Below are positions 26,658 to 35,314 of a stretch of DNA of 52,190 bases, one piece after another (position 1 is the stretch's first letter; each line of letters opens with the position of its first letter). Position numbers and translations under genes: made by a program. Source of the DNA: Chitinophagales bacterium. Lineage in GTDB: Bacteria > Bacteroidota > Bacteroidia > Chitinophagales > Saprospiraceae. The notes beneath the pieces were generated by a model, which was not told the origin of the DNA, ran no database searches, and saw only the letters and a program-made list of their open reading frames with translations. The stretch covers positions 1-52,190 of the forward strand of contig JAIXKS010000047.1 in assembly GCA_026928325.1 (NCBI GenBank), read 5' to 3'.

Positions 26658-27354
26658 AGGGCAGCAATAGTGGTATGATTTCATGGATTTGCTCAAATTG
26701 ATAAAAACCAGCATCTGAAATCGTGACATCGACATGTTCATGTTCCCAAGTACAATGAAATGGAATGTGAATCGCAGAAGCACCACATTCTAGGATAGGT
26801 AGGATGTCGGATTTGATGGAATTGCCGATCATGACAAATTCGGAAGGAAGGATATCCAATCGCTTGAATATCCTTAGATAATCAGCGACTTTCTTTTCAG
26901 AAACGACCTCAATGTGATGAAAATAAGGTAGAAGCCCGGAACTTTGAAGTTTGCGCTCTTGATCGAGTAAATCGCCTTTAGTGACGACGATTAATTTATA
27001 CTTTTTGGATAGAGATGCAAGGACCAATTGGATATTGTTGATCAAGGTTACAGGCTGATTGAGTTGGTGTCTGCCGAGTTCGATGATTTTTCCAACGGTT
27101 TGGATGGGCAAATCATTTCCAGCAATGTGCATGGCTGTTTCCAGCATGGACAACACAAAGGCCTTGATACCGTATCCATAGAGTTCGAGATTGGCAATTT
27201 CGGTGGCGAGCAACTCCTTAGCTAAGTCATCTCGGGATGCAAATTCAGATAGCAAATCAAAAAATACAGCTTCTGATTGTCGAAAATATGTTTCATTTAC
27301 CCAAAGGGTATCATCGGCATCAAATCCTATTATTTTTACTTTGTTGAGTTCCAT
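26656..27354 (-). CDS. HAD-superfamily hydrolase
   Basis: From the ATG at 27354 the protein has 232 residues. Motif I is GFDADDTLW (nucleophile D12, acid/base D14), motif II is VVTKGD, the motif III lysine is in SEKKVADYL, and motif IV is MIGNSIKSDI. A helical cap lies at about 20-95. It is a phosphatase-type HAD enzyme, YjjG/GMP-phosphatase-like by motif spacing; the substrate is unknown. The ten-codon longer start is rejected since the -7 box TACTTTTG (27373-27380) lies in it. Its stop overlaps the T-tract of the opposing terminator. Confidence 0.9.
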   Translation of the reverse strand: MELNKVKIIGFDADDTLWVNETYFRQSEAVFFDLLSEFASRDDLAKELLATEIANLELYGYGIKAFVLSMLETAMHIAGNDLPIQTVGKIIELGRHQLNQPVTLINNIQLVLASLSKKYKLIVVTKGDLLDQERKLQSSGLLPYFHHIEVVSEKKVADYLRIFKRLDILPSEFVMIGNSIKSDILPILECGASAIHIPFHCTWEHEHVDVTISDAGFYQFEQIHEIIPLLLP

Positions 27355-27372
27355 ATTTTTTGATTTCTGCGC

Positions 27373-27380
27373 CAAAAGTA
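27373..27380 (-). promoter_or_regulatory. promoter -7 box of the HAD hydrolase gene
   Basis: Minus strand TACTTTTG, full match to TAnnTTTG, 18 bases before the chosen ATG. Confidence 0.6.
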
Positions 27381-27471
27381 GCAAACCGGCTCTATTTTAG
27401 AATCATTATTCTTATATTAATGCAAAGATTTTGATGGAATGGTTGAGGCTTTGGTTCAAATTGGAGGATTT

Positions 27472-28383
27472 TTACAACTCCATACGCCAGATTCGGATCG
27501 TTCGATCATCACTTGCCGATATCAAGGACTGATATTTATCGGACCACTGTAGTTTGTTGACTGAATTGATATGTCCACCTTTTTGAACATCTATTTTTTG
27601 AATTGCCTGTAGGGTTTCTCTATCCCAAACTCTTATGGTTTTATCTCTTGATCCAGAGGCTATAAGGCCAGTATCTGGCATGTCAACGATACTGTTGATG
27701 GTGTACCAATGTGCAGGTAGGGCTTGCAATAATTTGGCTGGATGTGTTGTCTGCCATTCTTTCATCATAGCGTCTCTTCCACCGGTTATCAGAGCTTCAT
27801 CGTCGAGATTTAAGATCGTAAAGACACTATTTTCGTGCGCATCGTCGATTGTATCTACTACGGTATTGGTCTTGAGTGAAAATTCATAAACATGGTGGTC
27901 ACTACCGCCGATAAAAAGCGTATCTAATTGAGTATTTGCCTCGATGCAACGCAGTCCTTTATGGTTGATTTTATAGGAATGGATGGGATGGCGATTTGCA
28001 ATGTTCCAAAAACAAAGGTATCCATCTTTACTCGCTGTTACCAATACCTGATCCGATATTTGCAAGATGTCGAATATGGATGATTGATGGCCTTTGACTA
28101 CCGCCTGCATTTCTTTTTTGTCGATATCGAACCAAAATAATAAGCCGTTCATATCTCCTGCTAATAGCGTGTTTTTATCCCAAAGCAGACATGTGCTAAA
28201 AAGTTTGGCATCGGTTTTGGCGACCAGGATTCCATCTGATTTTGTTCCCGACAAATCCCATTGGACGATCCAACCATCACCGCCAACACTGTAGAAAAAT
28301 TGTGTGTCATCAGTATTTATGCTATAAACAGATCCTGAGTGGCCTCTTAATTCTTTAAATAACTTAAATTGTCTAGCTTCCAT
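27472..28383 (-). CDS. WD40-repeat protein
   Basis: The 303-residue protein has no signal peptide and is almost entirely WD40 repeats: about seven blades, each with a GH...S...LWD pattern (for example GHSGSVYSI, VVKGHQSSIFDIL, DGYLCFWNI, SGSRDKTIRVWDRE, SASDDRTIRIW). This closes as a seven-bladed propeller, a cytoplasmic protein-interaction platform. No enzymatic domain is attached. It is monocistronic, between the HAD gene and MITE copy C. The partner is unknown. Confidence 0.92.
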   Translation of the reverse strand: MEARQFKLFKELRGHSGSVYSINTDDTQFFYSVGGDGWIVQWDLSGTKSDGILVAKTDAKLFSTCLLWDKNTLLAGDMNGLLFWFDIDKKEMQAVVKGHQSSIFDILQISDQVLVTASKDGYLCFWNIANRHPIHSYKINHKGLRCIEANTQLDTLFIGGSDHHVYEFSLKTNTVVDTIDDAHENSVFTILNLDDEALITGGRDAMMKEWQTTHPAKLLQALPAHWYTINSIVDMPDTGLIASGSRDKTIRVWDRETLQAIQKIDVQKGGHINSVNKLQWSDKYQSLISASDDRTIRIWRMEL

Positions 28384-28511
28384 GGTGATATTTCGTTCAT
28401 GAAGGTTTATGTCCGTTGCAGTATTGAATTTTTATCAAGCAGGCGACGATACTATTTCGGAATCGAATGATACATACCAAACAATTCGTTATCATAGATA
28501 GTTTTATCATA

Positions 28512-28662
28512 GTGCTCTGTCTATAAAAAGACTTAGGAAGTTGTTTTTTTTAAAGATCAAGGCAAAAAACGCAGACATAGTGGTAACTATGGTGCGTATT
28601 TTTAACGATGAGATTTGAAAAAAGAACGACATTTCATTAAGATTTTTTTGTGGACAGTGCAC
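28512..28662 (+). mobile_element. MITE-like element, copy C (long form)
   Basis: A 151-base copy with ends GTGCTCTGTC and GACAGTGCAC. It contains the central hairpin CATAGT/ACTATG (28576-28591) missing from copies A and B, and lacks about ten bases of the left subterminal region. It lies in the 453-base gap between the WD40 and phosphopantetheinyl transferase genes. Confidence 0.85.
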
Positions 28663-28703
28663 TAGAAAATACCCTTTGCTTTCTAGTGCATCGGCAAAAG
28701 AGT

Positions 28704-28764
28704 GATAAATGGGTCGAATTGAAGCTATTTTGGCCCGCAAGAGTTTTCTAAGAGGTAATTCGGG
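28704..28764 (+). repeat. second repeat family, copy 3
   Basis: Contains TTGAAGCTATTTTGG and ends TAATTCGGG, both shared with 34018-34088. It begins about 40 bases after MITE copy C. Judged by eye. Confidence 0.4.
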
Positions 28765-28836
28765 TATAAGGAGGCTTGTATGAAACTTTTACTTTTCAGG
28801 ATGGGTTAATGGTAGTGACAATTAAATCGAAGTAGA

Positions 28837-29478
28837 TTGGGATTAATCTTTAAAGAAAATTTATTAGAAACCGGAGTTTTGGGTGTCTGGGAAAGCACGG
28901 AGCCAGATATTTTTTTTGAAGAAAGGATTGATTTTTATCCTGAAGAATTAGAAGAATTAACCTTACTTAAAGCTCGCAAAAGGAGTGAATGGCTGTCTTC
29001 CCGATACTTATTGCATGTATTATCCGAGCGCAATATCCGTGGCGCATGTGTTAAGGATCAGTATGGAAAACCATACCTTAAGGATTCGCCCTATCATATT
29101 TCCATTAGTCATACCCATAATTTCACTGCTGTAATCGGGTCGTCAGTATCATGTGGGATTGATATTCAACATTGGGTTGAGAAAATAAGCAGAATTGCCA
29201 AGCGATTTATTAGTGAGGCCGAGTTTGAGTATATAGATATGTCGAATGCCTTGAGTTACTATCATGCTTTATGGGGCGCTAAAGAAGCGATGTACAAATC
29301 GTATGGTATCCGATCTTTGGATTTTAGGGCAGATATGCGTATATTGCCCTTTATTTATCGGCCGGAAGGATTTTTTTTCGAAGGAATGATACAAAAAGGT
29401 AGTTTTAATAAAAACTATACTTTATTTTGTCGCCAAATTGACCAATTAGTTTTAGTATATGCTTTACAAAAAGACTGA
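28837..29478 (+). CDS. 4'-phosphopantetheinyl transferase (Sfp-type)
   Basis: The 213-residue protein attaches the 4'-phosphopantetheine arm of CoA to a carrier-protein serine. Seen motifs: KxxYGKPYL near 75-81, HISISHTHNF (87-96), the Mg-binding GIDIQ (107-111, D109), and WGAKEAMYKSYG (146-157, E150 and K154). It starts with TTG; the only close ATG upstream is followed by a stop in its frame. Length matches the Sfp/HetI type rather than AcpS. It overlaps the next gene by 20 bases, so the two are coupled. No polyketide or peptide synthetase gene is near, so the acyl carrier protein of fatty-acid synthesis is the likely target. Confidence 0.9.
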   Translation: MGLIFKENLLETGVLGVWESTEPDIFFEERIDFYPEELEELTLLKARKRSEWLSSRYLLHVLSERNIRGACVKDQYGKPYLKDSPYHISISHTHNFTAVIGSSVSCGIDIQHWVEKISRIAKRFISEAEFEYIDMSNALSYYHALWGAKEAMYKSYGIRSLDFRADMRILPFIYRPEGFFFEGMIQKGSFNKNYTLFCRQIDQLVLVYALQKD

Positions 29479-29908
29479 ATTTAAATTTTTTATAGTTATT
29501 GCCTGCTTGATGGTAGGTTTGATTGCTTGTAAAAATAAGCAATTTGTGGAGAGTGATGAGGATGTTGCTTTGTACGATACCAAAGAGTTTTTATCGTTTT
29601 ACGAACGATTTGGTACGGATAGTTTGTTTCAGATGCAACATATTATTTTTCCACTAGAAGGAATTCGATCTTTGCAAGATTCGTTAGACGTAGTAGGTCC
29701 GGATTTTAAGTGGGAAGAAGATTCTTGGGTTGTTCATGGACCTTTTGATGACATGAATGGGCAATTTAATCGAGAGTTTTTGAGCATGAAGGGCATCGTG
29801 ATAGAAAAGATATCTGACCAGTCTGGTAGCTTCTCGATGGAGCGTCGTTTCGGTCGGTTGTCCTCCGGGTGGTATTTGATTTATTATCGTGAAATGGGTA
29901 AGTATTAA
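29459..29908 (+). CDS. DUF4348-like lipoprotein
   Basis: The 149-residue protein starts inside the phosphopantetheinyl transferase gene. It has a lipobox GLIAC (residues 20-24) and a mature domain with FYERFGTDSLFQMQHIIFPLEG and GSFSMERRFGRLSSGWYLIYY, matching the pattern of the DUF4348 family found in Bacteroidota; function unknown. Its position implies co-transcription with the transferase. A 121-base gap with no clear terminator separates it from the metalloprotease gene. Confidence 0.8.
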   Translation: MLYKKTEFKFFIVIACLMVGLIACKNKQFVESDEDVALYDTKEFLSFYERFGTDSLFQMQHIIFPLEGIRSLQDSLDVVGPDFKWEEDSWVVHGPFDDMNGQFNREFLSMKGIVIEKISDQSGSFSMERRFGRLSSGWYLIYYREMGKY

Positions 29909-30029
29909 GGACGATATTTGCCATTTTATGAATAAAATTTGTCTTGAAAACTACATTTATAATTAAAAATTTTAGTTTGTTTTCTATATTTATTACTTTT
30001 ACAAAATTGTTTACAAATATCTGAGCACG

Positions 30030-33000
30030 ATGATTAAAAGAATCTTTACATTATCAATTATTTTATTCGTATTTGCTTCGGCAGATGCGCAATCTTTCTT
30101 TACAAAAAAGGATGAAAGCCGTATCAGTTTACGAAGTACGGACGAGAGAACAGTTATTCCTACAAAATATGAAGTTTTTGGTTTGGATGTCTCTGGTTTA
30201 AAAACATATTTAAGGCAGGCTCCTATGGAATTTGAGCAAAGCCAAGGATTATTGTTGGAAATTCCTACAGCTGAAGGCGGTTTGGATGCTTATTATGTAT
30301 TTGAGTCACCTGTGATGGAAGCAGAAATTTCAGCGCGTTACCCAAGTATTAAATCTTATAAAGCGTATAGCAAAGACAACGGATCCGTCATGCGTTTTGC
30401 ATTGAGTTCGGCTGGATTTTATGCTGCGGTTTATTCGGAATTAGGAGAAGTTTACATAGATCCGTATTCTGAAGAAAATACAAGCGATTATATCGTTTAT
30501 TATACTAAAAATCACCAGTCTGATATCTATGACAACACACCGATGTGTGGCGTAGAGCATGAAGAAAGAGCCGAAGCCGATTCAGGTCCATCTATGCACA
30601 ATAGAACAGACATTGTTAATCTTCGAGTTTTTAGATTGGCGATGGCTTGTACAGGAGAATGGGGACAAGTAGCTCGTAGAGGAACAGTTGAAAAGTGCCT
30701 TGCTGATATGAATACCATGGTCACAAGGATGAATGCTATTTACGAAAAGGAATTAGCTATGCGTTATGTGATTATTAATGACAATGACAAACTGATTTTT
30801 TTAGATCCTAAGACTGACCCTTATGAAAATTCCGATGAAGGTAAAAAAATATTGGGAACCAATACAAGGGTGATTAGTGACAGAGTAGGCGGCAACTCTT
30901 ATGATGTAGGACACGTACTTTCTATATGTTATGATATCGGAGGTGTAGCTCAAGGTGGTTCTGCTTGTCAATCCAATAAAGGAAATGGTGTAACTTGTAA
31001 TAATAATAATGACTTAACAAAGATAGTAACTCGAGTGATGGCGCACGAGGTTGGTCACCAATTTGATGCATCACACACTTGGAATATCTGTCAGCCTAAT
31101 GATCCAGGTACCGATCAGCAAAGAGCTGGTAATTGGGCGTATGAACCAGGAAGCGGAAGCACTATTATGTCTTATGCGGGTTCATGTGGTACGGATAATG
31201 TTGCTAGTGATAATGATGATTATTTTCACGTAGCGTCTTTATTCCAGATTTATAATAAAACAAATCCGGGAGGAAATGCATATAGTTGTTCACAAAAAGT
31301 CGTTACTAATAATCATTATCCTACAGTTAGTGTACCGAATGTAAGATACATTATTCCTATATCTACTCCGTTTGAATTGAGAGGAAATGGAGCAGATGAA
31401 GATGGTGATGTACTTACTTATTGCTGGGAACAATATGATTTAGGGCCTAAAGTTGCGCTTGGAACTAATAGCGAAGAAGGACCTTTGTTTAGATCTTACA
31501 AACCATCCGTAGATGGTAATATTAGATTTGTTCCGGCTCCATCTATTATCCTTTCAGGCAACTGGGCAGATAAGAAAGAGGTTTTACCGGATAAGTCTCG
31601 AGTATTGACTTTCAGATTGACAGTTAGAGATAATAATGTTGAAGCGGCAGGTGTCGTTTGGGACGAATATAAATTAGATGTTTCAGATCAGGCAGGACCA
31701 TTTAGGTTGACTTATCCTGACAAAAATGAGAAATTTAAAGTTGGCGAAGCTGTAACGGTTACTTGGGATGTTGCAAATACAGACAAGGCTCCGATCAATT
31801 GCCAGAAAGTCAATATTTACGGCTCGTTTTCTTCTGCAATTCGTGACGGTGACCCTAATTTAGTACCGCTAGCTCTTGGCGTTCCTAATAATGGATCTTA
31901 CACCATCATCATACCAAATAAAACAAGCAATTTATTTAGAATTGTTATTAAAGCTGTTGATAATATCTTCCTTACTTCATCAACTGGTCCTTCAAGAATC
32001 GATGAAGCAACAGATCCGACAATATCGATTAGCGCTAGTGCAAGTAATTTGAATATTTGTCAGCCAAATTCTGAAACAATCAGTTATAACACGATTGGTT
32101 TAGGAGGTTTTAATGGCGAGATTGGATTTATCTTAGCTGGAGCATTGCCAGCAGGCGTAGAAGCAGCCTTTGAATTTGATAAAGTACAGGCTGGCGATAC
32201 CAATAGATTGTTTATCAATACGGATCAAGTGGTCGGAAGCGTTTCAGGACAGATTATCGTAAAAGCATTTGGAGAAGGTGTAGATACCTTGACACTTTTT
32301 ACTAATGTAACAGTAGAAGGTGGCAATATTGATCATGTACAAACTGTATTCCCGGCAAATGGCGCCGATAACCTTTCCGGAATTATAACATTCACTTGGG
32401 AATCAAAACCGGATGCGGTAGCATATAATATAGAAATATCTAAGAGCCCTGATTTTTCGGCTTCAAATATTGTTGATAGTAAGACTGTAAGTGCTACAGA
32501 ATACAAATTAGGTGTTGTATTGGATAAGTCTCAAATCCATTATTGGAGAGTTAGAGCTAATAATAACTGTAAAAATGGTGCATGGTCTGATACTCAAGCA
32601 TTCCTGACCGAAGCTTTAGCTTGTAAAGAGTATAAATCCGGTGAACAAGATATCGTGATTTCTACAGCTGCTAATGTTACCGTAGAATTGCCATTAGATA
32701 TCAATGAAAGTGGAATCATTAGTGACTTGAATATCAATTTGATTAAGGCAACACACAGTCGATTAGTAGATATCGTGGCTTATTTAGTTTCACCTTCAGG
32801 CAAGGAGGCCTTATTGTGGAGCAAACAATGTGGTAATCAGCAGAATATCAACGTAAGACTTGATGATCAAGCACCAGACTTTTTCCAGTGCCCGATCAAT
32901 ACAGGTAAATTGTATAGAACAGATGTACCAAAAGGCGCCGACAAACTAGAAATCTTTAACGGTGACCAGATGAACGGTACTTGGAAGTTGAAAATAGTAG

Positions 33001-33674
33001 ATACACAGTCAGGACAAGGTGGAAAGCTTCAAGAATTTAACATGGAGATTTGTGCCAATATCAATGTGTTGAATCCATATTTGGTAACCAATAAAAGAAT
33101 GGAGATCCATCCGGGCGACAAATTATTCGTTTCTAATGGCTTGTTGGAAGCTAAAGATGATGATAATGCACCTGCGGAGTTAAGCTTTACAATCGTGCGT
33201 GTCCCTGCGGCAGGAACGATTACGCTGAATGGTCAGGCATTGTCTGTAGGTAGTGTGTTTACGCAAGATGATTTGAATAATAATCGCGTTACCTATAATT
33301 CTGATGCGAGCTATGAAGGAGAAACTTTCTTTTCTTTCACTGTTTATGATGGCAATGGTGGATGGATCGGCATTACGAATTTTGACATCTATGCAGATGA
33401 ATCTATTCCAGTTGGAACTGTAGATTACACGCTTGCTGAAGATGTTTTCGTTTTCCCTAACCCAACCCAAGAATTGTTAAATATCGTGCTTACAGGTAAG
33501 GCATTGACTTTACAATCCTTCAAGTTGATGGATGTTTCTGGTAGAACGGTGACAACAGGAGTTTTATCCGGTCAAAATAATCAATTGGATATGAGCCTAT
33601 TGGATAAAGGTATTTATTTACTTAGTATTACAGACGGTAAGCAGACTGTTAATAAAAAAGTAATCAAAATGTAG
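30030..33674 (+). CDS. secreted metalloprotease with P-domain and T9SS type A sorting domain
   Basis: The 1214-residue protein has a signal peptide (about 1-20). A reprolysin-like zinc peptidase domain (about 195-420) carries HEVGHQFDASH (339-349) with a downstream Met-turn IMSYAG. Then come a cadherin-like/Ig region, an N-terminal-linked Ig domain (KVGEAVTVTWDVANT), an FN3-like domain (IDHVQTVFPANGADNLS; WESKPDAVAYNIEIS), and a proprotein-convertase P-domain (about 880-1010, RLVDIVAYLVSPSGKEALLW; FNGDQMNGTWKLKIVDT). The C-terminus (VFPNPTQELLNI to KKVIKM) is a type A T9SS sorting domain. It is an exported or surface-bound protease; a strong terminator follows. Confidence 0.94.
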   Translation: MIKRIFTLSIILFVFASADAQSFFTKKDESRISLRSTDERTVIPTKYEVFGLDVSGLKTYLRQAPMEFEQSQGLLLEIPTAEGGLDAYYVFESPVMEAEISARYPSIKSYKAYSKDNGSVMRFALSSAGFYAAVYSELGEVYIDPYSEENTSDYIVYYTKNHQSDIYDNTPMCGVEHEERAEADSGPSMHNRTDIVNLRVFRLAMACTGEWGQVARRGTVEKCLADMNTMVTRMNAIYEKELAMRYVIINDNDKLIFLDPKTDPYENSDEGKKILGTNTRVISDRVGGNSYDVGHVLSICYDIGGVAQGGSACQSNKGNGVTCNNNNDLTKIVTRVMAHEVGHQFDASHTWNICQPNDPGTDQQRAGNWAYEPGSGSTIMSYAGSCGTDNVASDNDDYFHVASLFQIYNKTNPGGNAYSCSQKVVTNNHYPTVSVPNVRYIIPISTPFELRGNGADEDGDVLTYCWEQYDLGPKVALGTNSEEGPLFRSYKPSVDGNIRFVPAPSIILSGNWADKKEVLPDKSRVLTFRLTVRDNNVEAAGVVWDEYKLDVSDQAGPFRLTYPDKNEKFKVGEAVTVTWDVANTDKAPINCQKVNIYGSFSSAIRDGDPNLVPLALGVPNNGSYTIIIPNKTSNLFRIVIKAVDNIFLTSSTGPSRIDEATDPTISISASASNLNICQPNSETISYNTIGLGGFNGEIGFILAGALPAGVEAAFEFDKVQAGDTNRLFINTDQVVGSVSGQIIVKAFGEGVDTLTLFTNVTVEGGNIDHVQTVFPANGADNLSGIITFTWESKPDAVAYNIEISKSPDFSASNIVDSKTVSATEYKLGVVLDKSQIHYWRVRANNNCKNGAWSDTQAFLTEALACKEYKSGEQDIVISTAANVTVELPLDINESGIISDLNINLIKATHSRLVDIVAYLVSPSGKEALLWSKQCGNQQNINVRLDDQAPDFFQCPINTGKLYRTDVPKGADKLEIFNGDQMNGTWKLKIVDTQSGQGGKLQEFNMEICANINVLNPYLVTNKRMEIHPGDKLFVSNGLLEAKDDDNAPAELSFTIVRVPAAGTITLNGQALSVGSVFTQDDLNNNRVTYNSDASYEGETFFSFTVYDGNGGWIGITNFDIYADESIPVGTVDYTLAEDVFVFPNPTQELLNIVLTGKALTLQSFKLMDVSGRTVTTGVLSGQNNQLDMSLLDKGIYLLSITDGKQTVNKKVIKM

Positions 33675-33697
33675 TTTTTTTTTCATCACAATAGTTT

Positions 33698-33737
33698 AAA
33701 ACAAAGGAGCGATTCATTAGAGTCGCTCTTTTGTTTT
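33698..33737 (+). terminator. terminator after the metalloprotease gene
   Basis: A 15-bp stem with one wobble pair, starting AAAACAAAGGAGCGA and ending TCGCTCTTTTGTTTT. The T-rich 3' arm serves as the termination tract. Confidence 0.8.
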
Positions 33738-33840
33738 ATAGAGGTTTACACTTGTCAACAAGTATCATTACTGGGCTTGAATTTCAGCCATTGCTATGAT
33801 TTCTTAAGCAGGTGCTAGGTTTTCTGATGTATAGTAGAAC

Positions 33841-33900
33841 CTTATGGCGTAGTGGTAACGGTATTTATAGCATTAAAAGTAAAGGGTTCAATATCCGAAT
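33841..33900 (+). other. tRNA-like remnant in an otherwise unexplained gap
   Basis: GCGTAGTGGTAACGG resembles a D-arm and GGGTTCAATATCC resembles a T-arm at about the right distance, but the acceptor and anticodon stems do not close. It may be a decayed tRNA or chance. The rest of 33738-34017 shows nothing I recognise. Confidence 0.2.
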
Positions 33901-34017
33901 AAATCAAAATCGGTTAGCAAAACTCGGACTATGTATTAGGTTGTGTTATGAGTGTCAAAATAGAGATAAATCAGAGACTTATGATCGAAAAGGATGCGCA
34001 CTTTTATGTTACCAGAT

Positions 34018-34088
34018 AATAAGTCCCGTGAAACGTCTGATTTGAAGCTATTTTGGTGGGTAATAGATTTTCTAATGCATAATTCGGG
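34018..34088 (+). repeat. second repeat family, copy 2
   Basis: Begins AATAAGTCCCGTGAAACG and ends TAATTCGGG. It shares its 5' part with 6609-6675 and its 3' part with 28704-28764. Lies just upstream of the PASTA-gene promoter. Confidence 0.4.
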
Positions 34089-34105
34089 TTAATCATAATA
34101 ATGTT

Positions 34106-34113
34106 TATATTTG
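34106..34113 (+). promoter_or_regulatory. promoter -7 box of the PASTA gene
   Basis: TATATTTG, full match to TAnnTTTG, 22 bases before the ATG at 34135. It overlaps an in-frame TTG at 34111, which is therefore not the start. Confidence 0.65.
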
Positions 34114-34134
34114 TGCCTTGTAAATAAATTATTT

Positions 34135-34956
34135 ATGGCGAATAAAACGGAAAATGAGAGTTTTTTGGGCTATCTCAAAAGTAAAGCCTTTCTACGTCAG
34201 ATCTTACTAATTCTGGCCGTTTTTGTTCTTCTTTTGATCCTGATTCAATGGGGATTACGCATCTATACCCATCATGGCCAGAAGTTGGAATTGCCGGATA
34301 TTATTGGAAAATCGGTGGCAGAAGTCGAGCAAATGTCTGAAATGCGAAAGTTCCAATTGTTCGTATCCGATTCTTTATTTATTGTAGGTAAAAAAGGCGG
34401 ATTGATCACCGACCAAAACCCTAAGCCGGGATCCATGGTTAAGGAAAATCGAAAGATCTATGTGACCATAACCAAATACTTGAAAGAAACCGTTCGCGTA
34501 GCGGATTTACCGACCTTGTATGGCAATGCTTTTGAGCAAAAAAAAACTGAATTGAAATATCGAGATATTGATTGTGTCGTCAAGAGTTATACTTACGACC
34601 CAGGTGAGCCTAATCACATCTTGGAAGTTTATTATAATGGAGAACTGATTATTTCTAAAGAGGGTCGTAAAGACAATGTTGTCATCGAAAAGGGAGGAAC
34701 CCTTGAATGTGTTGTCTCTAGGAAGGATGGTGGCGATGTGACCATTCCTAATTTGAGATGCCAAGAGCTTGAAGAAGCCAGATTTATGCTCGAAAGTTCA
34801 AAACTGAAGTTAGGCGATGTATTAAAAAAAGGTGACGATGAGGGAACATGGTATATCATATCCCAGTCTCCTCCTTATGACGGAATCACCAATATGAAGA
34901 TGGGAGAGACAATATCTGTAACTGTTTCAGCCAGCAAACCTTTTGATTGTAATTAA
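34135..34956 (+). CDS. PASTA-domain membrane protein
   Basis: From the ATG at 34135 the protein has 273 residues. A short cytoplasmic N-terminus is followed by one membrane segment (about 24-43, ILLILAVFVLLLILIQWGL). Three PASTA domains follow: LPDIIGKSVAEVEQM (from about 53), VADLPTLYGNAFEQ (from about 122), and VTIPNLRCQELEEARFMLESSKLKLGDV (from about 200). PASTA domains bind cell-wall muropeptides in kinases and penicillin-binding proteins; this one has no kinase or transpeptidase domain. The rhodanese gene follows after 13 bases, so the two form one unit. Confidence 0.9.
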   Translation: MANKTENESFLGYLKSKAFLRQILLILAVFVLLLILIQWGLRIYTHHGQKLELPDIIGKSVAEVEQMSEMRKFQLFVSDSLFIVGKKGGLITDQNPKPGSMVKENRKIYVTITKYLKETVRVADLPTLYGNAFEQKKTELKYRDIDCVVKSYTYDPGEPNHILEVYYNGELIISKEGRKDNVVIEKGGTLECVVSRKDGGDVTIPNLRCQELEEARFMLESSKLKLGDVLKKGDDEGTWYIISQSPPYDGITNMKMGETISVTVSASKPFDCN

Positions 34957-34969
34957 GAATATAAAAATC

Positions 34970-35278
34970 ATGTCTGAAGATATAAACGTAACCGAATTGA
35001 AGCAAAAATTAGATAGTGATGCTTCTTTTATTTTTCTCGATGTTAGAGAACCTTTTGAATATGAAGAATTTAATCTTGGAGCAAGGTTAATTCCACTTGG
35101 TAATTTGGAAGCAGCTATTCCGGAGCTATTGGAACATCAAGATACAGAGATCATTATTCATTGTAGATCTGGAGCAAGGAGTGGAACAGCTAAAATGTTG
35201 CTATTGAGTCATGGTTTTACAAATGTACGCAATGTACTCGGTGGCGTTTTAGATTGGGTAGCAACATTTGGAAAATAA
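34970..35278 (+). CDS. rhodanese-like domain protein
   Basis: From the ATG at 34970 the protein has 102 residues and is one rhodanese domain: FLDVREPFEYEEFNLG in the N-terminal half and the active-site loop IIHCRSGARSGTA with the catalytic Cys. No signal peptide remains with this start, so it is cytoplasmic. It would carry or transfer sulfur as a persulfide; the partner is unknown. The upstream in-frame start at 34943 overlaps the PASTA gene and is not needed. Confidence 0.9.
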   Translation: MSEDINVTELKQKLDSDASFIFLDVREPFEYEEFNLGARLIPLGNLEAAIPELLEHQDTEIIIHCRSGARSGTAKMLLLSHGFTNVRNVLGGVLDWVATFGK

Positions 35279-35279
35279 A

Positions 35280-35303
35280 AAAGGCCGCCTTTGGGCAGCC
35301 TTT
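35280..35303. terminator. terminator between convergent rhodanese and Sua5 genes
   Basis: Hairpin AAAGGC...GCCTTT with extra inner pairs. On the minus strand it is followed by a T-rich tract, so it best terminates the Sua5/YciO gene; it may act in both directions. Confidence 0.6.
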
Positions 35304-35314
35304 GATTACTTGAT

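Noticed and set aside
33812-34045. 77-codon reading frame after the metalloprotease
   Set aside because: It overlaps the tRNA-like remnant and the repeat copy and has no recognisable domain.
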